Shown one piece after another: positions 16,497-25,187 of a stretch of 64,000 nt of DNA. The first letter of the stretch is position 1, and each line of letters opens with the position of its first letter. A program made the translations under genes and the position numbers. This stretch comes from JAYRWD01 sp041918255. Its GTDB lineage: Bacteria; Patescibacteriota; Dojkabacteria; B142; WJKM01. Where the stretch lies: positions 1 to 64,000 of the forward strand of contig JAYRWD010000004.1 in NCBI GenBank assembly GCA_041918255.1, written 5' to 3'. The notes under the pieces were generated by a model. That model had not been told where the DNA came from. It saw nothing but the letters and a program-made list of their open reading frames with translations, and ran no database searches.

Positions 16497-18318
16497 CCAA
16501 ATTGAAAACTTAGTTATTAAATCACTAAGAAATATGGCAAAAGAGTCGGTAATTGAGAAAAAGTATAAGGCTTCTTTGTTTAAGGAGCTTAGCTCGAATC
16601 TTAAATTAGACAATGTCTGGATTATCAGGTTATTTGGTAGAGTTGGTCTTTTAATGACAGTATTGATTATTGCAGTACTGACTTACTCAGCGTATTCAAC
16701 GAATTTTGATCAAAATAGATTTAAGCCAATAACTGTGGCGGAGGCGAAAGTAAAAATCGATGCAAGAATAAACGAAATAAGAAGTCTGAAAGATAAAATA
16801 TTGATTGAAAAAACTACGATTTATAAAAATGGCGCAGATTGGGGAGGAGAATATAACATACAGATAGAAACCAGGACAGATACAAACACTGGTAATTTTT
16901 ACCAGAAAACTATTGAGAATGATTTAATGTCAATACTCACATTTGGCAGTTCGGAATCAAAATACTACACATCTGATAATAAACAATTGCTCATCTCAAA
17001 GTATGTGTTTTCTTCTGAAGAATCTGAGAGGAGTTTTTATGATGGGACAAAGAGTTGGGAATTACCACAAGGAGATAGGAGTACTATCCTTGATGAGGTT
17101 GACCAGCTTGTTCTGTCACATTTTGAAGGCTTGGCTAGCGTCTATAGTGAAAACAGAAAAGATTTAAAATCGATGATATACCCAGAAGGGTCACTTGAAG
17201 TCTTTGACAATGCTACGATTAAAATGGACAAAAATACAGAAGGGAAAGAGGTAATAAATATTGAGTCGTCGAGGTATGGACTTGGTACAAGTGGCGCACC
17301 AGGAACTGTTTTTTATACCTACACTCTTGATGCTGAAAACTATGACATAATCGATTTCGTGAGAACGGAAGTTCCTCCTGAACAAAAAGGGTATGTGGTT
17401 TACGCTGAGCACAAAGAAATAACTTTATTGCCCCGGAATGAGGAAAATATAAAACAACTAGATATGGATTCTAATCTAGGAATATCTCAAACGGTTAATC
17501 GAAAAGTTGATGGTGATATTATGCAATCAACTAAATATGATCATATTCCTTATGGTTATACTGTTGAATATGTACAAGATGATAACAAATATTATGTAAA
17601 CAATTATTCTTCAATACTACCTAATAAGGCAAAAGAGATAAATCTATTAGTTAAGACAGTAGAATTAAATAATCCAAATGACGAATATAGAATAGATCTG
17701 GAAGATAATGATGGAAAAGTCGTTAGATCATTTAAAAGTAACTTAATCGATGGAGGTCTTAGAATAAATTCTATAAAAAATCTAATTAGTAACGTTAATA
17801 GTAATGGGCGTTCCCCAGGATTGTCTATATACGACAATAATAATGTAATACAATCGTCTCATGTCCTCACACCAATTTGGCCCTCAGCGGAATTACCTAT
17901 TTTATTGACTGAAGAATGGCTAAAGAGTGGCGAAGTTGATTATAACGGCTTAAAAGTGGCATATATCGATGGTATAAAGATTCAAGGGGTTGGGTATGAT
18001 CCAGACTATGGAAACGTATTAATCAGTTTTGTGGATAGGGATCAGAATGTCTATACAGTTACTAAGTCAGCTATAAATGTCTCACAAGGAAAAAATGTGG
18101 ATGGGAAGATCATAGACAGAGCATTTGAATATTTTGAGGATGGAGATGAGGTTGTTCCTAGTTGCTCTAAAGATGCATGGGAGAGTTCGGAATACTATTT
18201 ATCTAATATAAAGGTACGGGTGGATCGTACGACTGATTGTATATATTTCAACTCAGAAAAGTTAAGCAAAATACATTCGACTATTGAGAAGTTAGCGAAA
18301 AGTGCAGTAGATAAATAA
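16486..18318 (+). CDS. Membrane protein coupled to the ECF sigma factor (putative anti-sigma factor)
   Basis: 610 residues. A cytoplasmic segment of about 50 residues is followed by a single transmembrane helix (about 53-71) and a very large extracytoplasmic part of about 540 residues. The start lies within the last codons of the sigma gene (11-bp overlap), which argues that it regulates that sigma factor. I see no zinc anti-sigma motif (HxxxCxxC) in the cytoplasmic part, so the binding mode is unknown. The outer part is mostly beta-strand-like, with repeats of charged and aromatic residues, and might sense a ligand. A terminator follows. Confidence 0.75.
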   Translation: MGNSQIENLVIKSLRNMAKESVIEKKYKASLFKELSSNLKLDNVWIIRLFGRVGLLMTVLIIAVLTYSAYSTNFDQNRFKPITVAEAKVKIDARINEIRSLKDKILIEKTTIYKNGADWGGEYNIQIETRTDTNTGNFYQKTIENDLMSILTFGSSESKYYTSDNKQLLISKYVFSSEESERSFYDGTKSWELPQGDRSTILDEVDQLVLSHFEGLASVYSENRKDLKSMIYPEGSLEVFDNATIKMDKNTEGKEVINIESSRYGLGTSGAPGTVFYTYTLDAENYDIIDFVRTEVPPEQKGYVVYAEHKEITLLPRNEENIKQLDMDSNLGISQTVNRKVDGDIMQSTKYDHIPYGYTVEYVQDDNKYYVNNYSSILPNKAKEINLLVKTVELNNPNDEYRIDLEDNDGKVVRSFKSNLIDGGLRINSIKNLISNVNSNGRSPGLSIYDNNNVIQSSHVLTPIWPSAELPILLTEEWLKSGEVDYNGLKVAYIDGIKIQGVGYDPDYGNVLISFVDRDQNVYTVTKSAINVSQGKNVDGKIIDRAFEYFEDGDEVVPSCSKDAWESSEYYLSNIKVRVDRTTDCIYFNSEKLSKIHSTIEKLAKSAVDK

Positions 18319-18340
18319 AAGTTTGTGTGAAATTGATTTA

Positions 18341-18364
18341 GAAGACACCTTTTGGTGTCTTCTT
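18341..18364 (+). terminator. Rho-independent terminator after the sigma/anti-sigma operon
   Basis: A perfect 9-bp stem GAAGACACC / GGTGTCTTC with a TTTT loop starts 22 bp after the stop. The following T-tract is short (TT), so strength is uncertain. The remaining bases up to 18554 hold no gene. Confidence 0.6.
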
Positions 18365-18554
18365 GGTAATGTAATCAGTATTGGCTTCTTGATCGTCAAA
18401 CGATTTGAACAATGCCAGTTTGGTTTATGGGTATCTGTCAGATAACAAAACCGAAAATCGTTGCTATGCTTTTCGTGACAATACTTTGGAAAATTGGAAA
18501 TTACTAAACCCGATCTTCTCGATGATTCCAAAAACGAACATATATAAAGTTATG

Positions 18555-19016
18555 TTATACGTTTTTTAATCTATATGGGATTCCAAAAAATGTATCCCCG
18601 TTAATAATTTTTTCGATGACTACCCTATCTTGATGAGATGGATACATAATTTGTATATCGCCTTTGCCTGTATTTTGACAATCGGGATAAGGTTCGCCCC
18701 AAGAAAAGGAAATATAAGAATCCTCCCCATCTTTCACCATATTTTCTTCCCAGAGAGGGGTTATTTTTGTATCATGAAAGCGCTTGCCAGCAGCTTTAAT
18801 AAGCTGTTCGATTACTTCTTTATGCTCTTTTACTACAGTATCTACTTGCTCGACACTTGGAAGCTGATCGCAAGACAAATAATGATTCCTACTATCCATA
18901 ATTACACCAGTAATAAACCTGTTTACAAAATGAGTTTGCCGGTCTGTAATGGTGGCAATTGTTGAAAGTACAACGAAAGTCAAGAAAATGGTTGCTAATA
19001 TTTTTTTGTTATTCAT
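18555..19016 (-). CDS. Small exported protein, unknown
   Basis: 153 residues. An N-terminal hydrophobic segment (KKILATIFLTFVVLSTIATI, residues 4-23) is an uncleaved anchor or signal peptide. The rest is a compact soluble domain with two Cys (YLSCDQLP; PDCQNTGK) and several aromatic residues. I do not recognise a family. It is isolated in the accessory region and oriented like the neighbouring cargo genes. Confidence 0.6.
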   Translation of the reverse strand: MNNKKILATIFLTFVVLSTIATITDRQTHFVNRFITGVIMDSRNHYLSCDQLPSVEQVDTVVKEHKEVIEQLIKAAGKRFHDTKITPLWEENMVKDGEDSYISFSWGEPYPDCQNTGKGDIQIMYPSHQDRVVIEKIINGDTFFGIPYRLKNV

Positions 19017-19107
19017 GATTTTTGTTGGCTAGATTCTCTAAAGAGATTAAGACATAACGCATGATTCAAATTTTAAAAGTTTGTATTCGATAACAAAGTA
19101 TTGTTAA

Positions 19108-19982
19108 TTACAATCCGATTTTTATTAAAACGACACCTAAGATCATTATGATACTCCCAATAATTGTCTCTAATTTTGGTCTATCTTTAAAGAAGATAAA
19201 ACTAAACAACAGAACAAAGAGCAATTGTAATTTAAAAATTGCAGAGGCTATGCCTATGCTACCCCCACCTATTGTAGAAAAAGCCAAAATTGTGGAACAT
19301 GCATTAAGAAAACCAATAATAATAAAAAATTTCTTGTTGGCAAATATTTGTTGTGTAAGATTTTTGTTTTTTAAATAAAGAATTGGCAATAGACTAATGA
19401 TTACAAAAATATTTTCAATCAAAAGAGTGAAGATAGGATTTTTCGGTGAGGTGTTATTTATTGCAAGTTTATCAAAGACTATTGTGATACTTTCACCAAG
19501 AACCGAAAAAATCATCATAGCAGAGGCTTTATTTTCAAATAATAATTTTATTGGTTTTAACAATCCTTCCCTAGATTTACTAACATTTAAGACATAAGCT
19601 CCTAATAGTGTTATTAAAGCACCAACTATAGAGAATACGCTCGGCCTTTCGTTAAAAGTGGAAACGAAGCTAATAAAAGCGTAAAAATTGGACCAAGGGA
19701 AACAAGAGGATAAATTGCCGATAATTCGGCCATTTTCATCGTTCGGAATCGGAGAATTGATGCAATTGTGTAAAAGAAAACAGACCCAGCAACACCGACA
19801 GCAAATAGAATATTTATAGCCGGAATTCCATCCCTTATGGCAAAAATTGCAATAATTGGAGTCGCAAAAAGTAAAGTACACCAAGTTAATACAGAGGGAT
19901 TGACTCCCTGCAAAATTTTTTTGTTGAAAATTACAGTAATGGAAGATACTAAAGATGTTGCTAATGCAATGTAGAACCACAT
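19108..19982 (-). pseudogene. EamA/DMT-family transporter broken by a frameshift
   Basis: The N-terminal half (118 residues, MWFYIALATSLVSSITVIFN... SLGPIFTLLLASF) is in one frame, and the C-terminal half (FNERPSVFSIVGALITLLGA... to VVLIKIGL) is in another. The switch occurs near 19650-19680, inside the fifth helix region, where an intact EamA would read through to the conserved ERPS segment. Together the two parts give a normal 10-helix drug/metabolite exporter of about 290 residues. A sequencing or assembly indel cannot be excluded, but a second decayed copy at 15.6 kb makes real decay plausible. An intact EamA gene is at 38.6 kb. Confidence 0.75.
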
Positions 19983-20253
19983 AGTATTATATTAAGGTTG
20001 AAAACGAGTACAGTGACTTCGCTTAACGTTTCGGGATATCTGATGTTTGCCTATATTCGTATTTTATCATTTCAATTCATGGAGGCAAATATGAGTCAAG
20101 CGATGGTACGAGGAAGCCAGACATAATGTGTTAGAAGATTCCCGAGTGGAATTGGTGTCAAATGTTGAGTGAGAGTACAAAAAATGCAACCGAAAAAAAC
20201 AAGTTAAGAAATAAGAAAATTGTTCACTAGCTTTACTTTTGATATATTTAAGC

Positions 20254-20577
20254 TCAACGATCTATACTTTTATTTATCTCATCGCAACGTTGATAACAAA
20301 CTTTTAACTCAGTATCGTTTCCGGCATAATTATAGTTACACGAATCAATACACATTTGCCTAGCTTTTTCAAATTGTTCAGCTGGATTAACAGTGGCAAT
20401 AACGATAAAAGCTAATAATGGTAGCACAATAATTGGTAGTGTAATTAATATTTTTACCCATTTCTTCCAACCAGCCCAAAACCACACTAGTAATAAGCCA
20501 ACTGGATAAATAAATATTAAGAAAAGCACAATAATAAGCGTCCTCATTTCTTCAGATATACCTTCTTGGTTAGTCAT
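20254..20577 (-). CDS. Small two-helix membrane protein with Cys-rich C-terminus
   Basis: 107 residues. The ATG at 20575-20577 is chosen because a strong Shine-Dalgarno (GAGGTGAT) precedes it on the minus strand; a GTG 9 bp upstream overlaps that site. Two transmembrane helices (about residues 13-33 and 43-63) are followed by an outer tail with four Cys (MCIDSCNYNYAG; KVCYQRCDE) in a C-x3-C ... C-x3-C pattern, like a small disulfide hairpin. I do not know the family. Confidence 0.65.
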   Translation of the reverse strand: MTNQEGISEEMRTLIIVLFLIFIYPVGLLLVWFWAGWKKWVKILITLPIIVLPLLAFIVIATVNPAEQFEKARQMCIDSCNYNYAGNDTELKVCYQRCDEINKSIDR

Positions 20578-20708
20578 GAGTATCACCTCTGCATAAAATC
20601 AAATTATAACTTGATTATACATGGACCGGATATATCTTGTCGATTTCGCCACAACGTTTGCGTGTATGCGATGTTTTTGTGACCGAAGGGAACAAAAATA
20701 TGGGTGGA

Positions 20709-20769
20709 GTAAACGGGGGGAGAATATTTTCGGCCACATTATAAATTTCGGTTTGGGGGCGTTTTATTC
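20709..20769 (+). repeat. Left arm of the inverted repeat
   Basis: The 25-bp block begins GTAAACGGGGGGAGAATATT and the 19-bp block is GTTTGGGGGCGTTTTATTC, separated by 17 bp. It starts 16 bp past the kinase stop codon. Confidence 0.75.
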
Positions 20770-20784
20770 GTCCCTGTTAGAATG

Positions 20785-21291
20785 TTAAGCCTTCTTAATA
20801 TGCGTGTTTGCTAAATCTCTCGCAACTTCATCGGCGGTTTTGTTAGTATTATCCAATTTTGTGTCATATGCATTGAACATTTCTTGTTCTTTGTAACATC
20901 TTTCTATTTCTTCCGGTTTTAACCATGGTGGACGCAATTTATTTCGGCGGATAATCTCTGTGTATGTAGGCAATAGTAGAATAATTTTAGGATTAAAATT
21001 TTTTAATTTTTCTCTATATATTTGCGCCGTTTTATTGTTAACAACATCCAAAATTAAAACATCGTATTTTTGTTTTAAAAAATTTTCTGCTAGCACACAT
21101 GCGTTTTGCACGCCGAGAAGTTGTTGTTTTTTTCCTCCGCTACCTTCCCACGGAGCCTTGTGAGGCTGCAAAACCATCCATCGAACCGCATCAACATCAA
21201 TTACTGCACATTTTTTGCGTAATTTTGCAAAAGCCGCCCCAATCGTATTTTTTCCTGTCGCAGGCGGTCCTGTTAAAATAAATAGTTTCAT
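20785..21291 (-). CDS. P-loop kinase-like NTPase
   Basis: 168 residues, one P-loop domain. Walker A GPPATGKNT is at residues 8-16. VIDVDAVRWMVL (about 31-42) and VLILDVVNNK (about 98-107, Walker-B-like) follow, with a C-terminal lid region rich in Arg/Lys (EIIRRNKLRPPW). It resembles small-molecule or nucleotide/antibiotic kinases of the shikimate kinase / AAA_33 type. The substrate is unknown. The gene is tightly enclosed by inverted repeats and lies in an accessory region, so horizontal acquisition is likely. Confidence 0.75.
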   Translation of the reverse strand: MKLFILTGPPATGKNTIGAAFAKLRKKCAVIDVDAVRWMVLQPHKAPWEGSGGKKQQLLGVQNACVLAENFLKQKYDVLILDVVNNKTAQIYREKLKNFNPKIILLLPTYTEIIRRNKLRPPWLKPEEIERCYKEQEMFNAYDTKLDNTNKTADEVARDLANTHIKKA

Positions 21292-21320
21292 AAGTATAAA
21301 ATTATTTGGTTTTACTTCAA

Positions 21321-21369
21321 GAATAAAACGCCCCCAAACACTATCCGAAAATATTCTCCCCCCGTTTAC
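21321..21369 (-). repeat. Right arm of the inverted repeat
   Basis: Reverse complement of the left arm: 19-bp block (21321-21339), 5-bp spacer, 25-bp block (21345-21369). It lies 30 bp upstream of the kinase ATG and probably contains or abuts its promoter. Confidence 0.75.
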
Positions 21370-21385
21370 GTAACCGCATACACGC

Positions 21386-21424
21386 TGTTATCGGATGTGA
21401 AGTGAAACGAAATTTCCGATAACT
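21386..21424. repeat. Hairpin-forming repeat GTTATCGG / CCGATAAC
   Basis: Outside the right arm, GTTATCGG (about 21387-21394) is matched by CCGATAAC (about 21417-21424). Such a dyad next to an integrase remnant recalls recombinase core sites, but it does not fit the attC consensus well and I do not claim that. The rest of 21292-21538 holds no gene. Confidence 0.35.
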
Positions 21425-21538
21425 GGTTATTATACGAAATGTTTTACATAACTTATACAATAATTAGTATCTTATGCGTAATCATGATAGATTATTTCCG
21501 TATAAGAATTATTGTTATTTTACTATTTTCAAGAAGTT

Positions 21539-21722
21539 ATGCAAACAGGGCTACGAAAAACAGAACGCGAACTGAAAATAAAGAATTATAGCCCCGAAAC
21601 TTTAAAAAGTTATCTTTATGGTTTTAGCAAATATTACATTTTAAAAATAATTGCTTTGATGAGTTTGATCAAGGAGATATTCGAGACTTCCCACTTCATA
21701 GTAGAAAAACAAGTTTTCCAAC
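21539..21722 (+). pseudogene. N-terminal fragment of a tyrosine recombinase (integrase), frameshifted and truncated
   Basis: Starting at ATG 21539, the frame gives LRKTERELKIKNYSPETLKS followed by YLYGFSKYY, the N-terminal SAM-like core-binding domain of XerC/D-type recombinases. After YYIL the homology continues only in the next frame (KNNCFDEFDQGDIRDF). It is then cut off exactly where the tRNA-Ser 3' end begins (21723). The catalytic domain is missing entirely. This is the expected relic of an element that integrated at the tRNA 3' end. Confidence 0.75.
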
Positions 21723-21812
21723 TGGCGGTGGGAGAGGGATTCGAACCCCCGGTCCCGTTACCGAGACAACTGTTTTCAAGACAGTCCCGTTAGACCACTC
21801 CGGCATCCCACC
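21723..21812 (-). tRNA. tRNA-Ser (anticodon TGA)
   Basis: Read on the minus strand: acceptor GGTGGGA pairs with TCCCACC, discriminator G and an encoded CCA. The anticodon arm is ACTGT-CTTGAAA-ACAGT with anticodon TGA. There is a long variable arm (class II tRNA) and a T-loop GGTTCGAATCC. 90 nt including CCA. A truncated integrase abuts its 3' end. Confidence 0.95.
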
Positions 21813-21926
21813 AAAGACAAACATTAGCAATTTTAGCAAAATCTCCAAATTAACGCTAAATAAACCTTGTGTCAGAAGCAGTATAAGGTTAAAATTTAGC
21901 TGATTTTAGACATAATTCTGATAACT

Positions 21927-24900
21927 ATGCTTTTTTTCAAACCCAAAAACCGAAAACGCAATTTTAAAATTTGGAGTTCGGCGCACAGCAAGGCTCGCGA
22001 GAGTATTTGGAGCGGATATAGCCGGGCTAAGAAAACAGCCAGTTCCGGCCGATACATAGGCAAAACCCTAGTAAACAAAGCAGGAGGCAAAGAAAAGGTA
22101 GAAAAGTATGTATGGAATGTGGTTGGGATGCTTGTGGTCGTAGGAATGGTTTTCACAATAGGATTCCTATTCTGGTTGAAAAAGTTGACAAACGAGCTTC
22201 CAGATATCCAAAACCCAGTTGGACAGGTATCCAGCAGTAAAATATATGATAAAAACGGCACCTTATTATATAGTGTAAACCCCCAGCAATTCAGTAGAGA
22301 ATTAATTCGCCCCAATGAGTTCATACCCGAAGCTCTAAAATGGTCGTTTCTCGCAGCCGAAGATGAAGATTTTTACAATCACTCTGGCGTAGATCTTACC
22401 GCAATTCTACGTTGCGTAGTTTACAAAATATTGCGAGGCCCAACATGTGGCGGAAGCACATTGACACAACAGGTAGTCGTAAACACGAAAATCACAAGAG
22501 AATATTCCTATGTGCGCAAGATAAAGGATATTATTTTGGCCCTCCAAATGGAAAGAATGTATTCCAAAGATGAAATAATGAACTTTTACTTAAATGTGGT
22601 GCCTGAAGGAGGAGGTAATCTTGGTGTGAAGACAGGAGCAAAATTATATTTTGGGAAAGAAATAAAAGATCTAGAAATTCCAGAGATGATTGTTTTAGCG
22701 GCAGTTGTTCAAAGTCCTTCTAGAATCTCGCCTACGATAGGCAGTGATCTAGTTGCGAATAGAGAGAGGTTATATGTTCGTGCTGACTATATACTAGGAC
22801 AGATGATAGACAATCTTGAAAGGATTAACGATAGAATACGTCTCGTAAATGAAAGTCACAAAGATACAATCGGTTACCAACCACAAAGCGAGTTAACTGT
22901 CGAACAATTAGAGAAAGCTAAGGAGCAAGTACGCCAATTAGAGTATAGAAAACCAGTTGTGACAATAAAGGCACCTCATTTTGTCTGGTACGTTAGACAA
23001 TTATTGCAAGAGAGAGCGTACAATAACGGGAAGGTATTCACGGCTTCAGAAATTGAAACAGGCGGATTGAATATCTACACAACGTTAGACTATTCTTTGC
23101 AGGAAATAGCAGAAAAGTTTGTCTCAAGTGCCGATGAGGGAAATGCTGGATGGTATCGAAATAAATATCAAGCAAGGAATTCGGCTTTAATGACTATGGA
23201 TCCTCAAACAGGTGGGATACTCACTATGGTCGGTTCAAAATGTTATCAAGACAATGAGTATATTCAAAATTGTGGACAGTTAGATATTGATGAGGGGGGG
23301 CAATTCGATCCAGACGTAAATGTTTTGGATACACTACAGTCGCCAGGTTCCACGAATAAAGCAATTGCATATTACCTCGGGTTTCATGAGGGAATAATTA
23401 GTACTGCCTCTACTCTCCCCGATTTGCCGATAAAGTCAATTCCAAATTATTATCCTAAAAATTGGGATGGAAATTTCTGGGGTTATACCGATGTGAGAAC
23501 CGCGTTAGCAAAATCGCGAAATATACCAGCGCTTTTTCTCGTCGATGCTCTGGGCATACAAAAATATGTTGATACGGCACGACAATTTGGATATACGACT
23601 TATGGAAATGCTGACGGATATGGACCGTCAATAGTTCTAGGAGGAGCAGATGTTAAACCGATTGAACACGCTCAGGCTTTTTCTATCTTTGCTAACGGAG
23701 GGAATTTCGTATTACATGAAGCTATAGCTAAAATAACTGATATTGACGGTAATCTAATCTATCAACATACGCCAGAAAAAGTATCAGTCGCAGACCCGGC
23801 AGCAATTTACTTGGTAAATAACGTCCTAAATCCAAGAGTGTCGGGTGGACTCTCGCCAGTGCGCTCGATTACGGACAGAGATGTAGCCGGAAAAACAGGT
23901 ACTTCAGAGAGTAATAGAGATACATGGTTTGTTTTGTGGTCGCCAGAGTTTGTGTCTTTGGGTTGGATGGGAAATAATGATAACACTAGGATGAGTTCCC
24001 AATCATTTGGTTCGACTAGTGTTGTTCCATGGGTAGAAAACTATCAAAAAACTATCAATGCTGCTTTTCCAAATAAAACTGCCTTTTCTCGTCCGGGTGG
24101 AATAGTGACAACCAGTGGCAGATGTCCGAATGGATTAGAGGAATGCGATAGTCCCGAAATTGGTATGGCTGTGGCAGGGAAAGTCCCTCCAATATATTTG
24201 CAAAAAAAGAAAATTTTGGTTTGTCTAGATCAACAAGACAAATTAGCAAGAGAAATTGATAGTTCGGCTGGTTTTGCATTTGAAAAAGAATTTACCTATT
24301 TACAATCTCCTAGTGGGAGATTGCAGAAGGATGTGGATGCTTATTTTGCAACAAAAGAAGGGAGTCTGCCTACTGAGCAATGCGATATTATTCGAAACAC
24401 TGACCCAGAAGAACCCGATGTGACCATATTTTCACCTCAACCTGGATTTTCCTATTCTGGCCAATTACCCATAGATGTGAGAGCATTCGTGCTCGAGGGT
24501 GAAATTACTAAAATGACATTTGAATTAGGAGGTGAAAAGATAGCCCAAGTAGAAAATGAACAGACGTTGCAGAGAGCTGTTGATATTGGGGATATCAGAG
24601 CTGGACTAGCCGTATTTGAAATAACGATTGTCACGTCGCGCGGCAATAAAGCTACTAAATCGTTCCCGGTATTCATTGGTAATAGTGAAAAATCAGGTTC
24701 ATTGCTACTTCAAAAATCTTCGGAACAAATAGATATTAATTCACCAGTGGTTTTTAGTGCGAATTATGATGGCAATAAAGAAGTGGAATATATGGAACTT
24801 TATCAGGTCTACGTTCCTACAAATGTGACTTACTTTGCTGGAGATATGGTCCGACTATCCAGTGACAAATATGAGTATAGTTGGATTAGTCCTTTTGGTT

Positions 24901-25037
24901 CTGGAAGTTATAAATTATATGCCGTCGCGCATGGTCCAAATTTTACCCTTTCGAGCAATGTTCTCGAAATTCAGGTGGTTGGAGCACCTGCTCAGGACAA
25001 TATCAATGACGTAAATAATCAACCAGCACTGGATTAA
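21927..25037 (+). CDS. Class A penicillin-binding protein (PBP1A-type)
   Basis: 1036 residues. It polymerises and cross-links peptidoglycan. A basic N-terminal tail precedes one transmembrane helix (about 63-85). A GT51 glycosyltransferase domain follows, with catalytic AAEDEDFYNH (143-152) and GGSTLTQQ (175-182). The transpeptidase domain has SxxK (S475-TNK), SRN (530-532) and KTGT (656-659). After residue about 820 there are two Ig-like beta-sandwich modules (for example EPDVTIFSPQPGFSYSG), often seen at the ends of Gram-positive and CPR PBPs. All key catalytic residues are present. Confidence 0.95.
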   Translation: MLFFKPKNRKRNFKIWSSAHSKARESIWSGYSRAKKTASSGRYIGKTLVNKAGGKEKVEKYVWNVVGMLVVVGMVFTIGFLFWLKKLTNELPDIQNPVGQVSSSKIYDKNGTLLYSVNPQQFSRELIRPNEFIPEALKWSFLAAEDEDFYNHSGVDLTAILRCVVYKILRGPTCGGSTLTQQVVVNTKITREYSYVRKIKDIILALQMERMYSKDEIMNFYLNVVPEGGGNLGVKTGAKLYFGKEIKDLEIPEMIVLAAVVQSPSRISPTIGSDLVANRERLYVRADYILGQMIDNLERINDRIRLVNESHKDTIGYQPQSELTVEQLEKAKEQVRQLEYRKPVVTIKAPHFVWYVRQLLQERAYNNGKVFTASEIETGGLNIYTTLDYSLQEIAEKFVSSADEGNAGWYRNKYQARNSALMTMDPQTGGILTMVGSKCYQDNEYIQNCGQLDIDEGGQFDPDVNVLDTLQSPGSTNKAIAYYLGFHEGIISTASTLPDLPIKSIPNYYPKNWDGNFWGYTDVRTALAKSRNIPALFLVDALGIQKYVDTARQFGYTTYGNADGYGPSIVLGGADVKPIEHAQAFSIFANGGNFVLHEAIAKITDIDGNLIYQHTPEKVSVADPAAIYLVNNVLNPRVSGGLSPVRSITDRDVAGKTGTSESNRDTWFVLWSPEFVSLGWMGNNDNTRMSSQSFGSTSVVPWVENYQKTINAAFPNKTAFSRPGGIVTTSGRCPNGLEECDSPEIGMAVAGKVPPIYLQKKKILVCLDQQDKLAREIDSSAGFAFEKEFTYLQSPSGRLQKDVDAYFATKEGSLPTEQCDIIRNTDPEEPDVTIFSPQPGFSYSGQLPIDVRAFVLEGEITKMTFELGGEKIAQVENEQTLQRAVDIGDIRAGLAVFEITIVTSRGNKATKSFPVFIGNSEKSGSLLLQKSSEQIDINSPVVFSANYDGNKEVEYMELYQVYVPTNVTYFAGDMVRLSSDKYEYSWISPFGSGSYKLYAVAHGPNFTLSSNVLEIQVVGAPAQDNINDVNNQPALD

Positions 25038-25097
25038 TTCTCAAGGCGTTCGATAAATTCGGACATTTTATCACATGGCCTCTAGGTTGGCTTTCTC

Positions 25098-25123
25098 GGC
25101 TTAATGCAAAAAACGGGGGTCTA
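25098..25123 (+). repeat. IS left terminal inverted repeat
   Basis: 26 bp, exact reverse complement of 26105-26130; begins GGCTTAATGC and ends GGGGGTCTA. Confidence 0.93.
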
Positions 25124-25187
25124 AAAACACTGAAATGTATTGTGCTACAATCGTTAAGATTAAATTATCTACAAACGATTGTAAATT

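Larger units (their letters stand above)
20660..21385. mobile_element. Putative cassette: P-loop kinase gene bounded by long inverted repeats
   Basis: The kinase gene is enclosed by inverted arms. The left arm has GCGTGTATGCG (20660-20670), a 25-bp block (20709-20733) and a 19-bp block (20751-20769). The right arm has the exact reverse complements in mirrored order: 21321-21339, 21345-21369 and 21375-21385. The spacers between blocks differ in length. All three block pairs are exact. No transposase lies inside. It could be a passenger unit moved in trans; that is inference. Confidence 0.55.

Noticed and set aside
18292..18531. 79-residue minus-strand frame over the terminator
   Set aside because: It runs through the terminator hairpin and has no features.
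20640..21425. Integron attC-like sites around the kinase cassette and at 20013
   Set aside because: TAACGTT-like and GTTATCGG motifs are present, but they do not pair into the R/L box structure expected of attC, and no IntI with its specific extra domain is visible. Kept only as a hairpin repeat.
21420..21470. loxP-like sequence near the integrase relic
   Set aside because: Only short partial similarity (TTATACGAA), no 13-bp arms around an 8-bp core.
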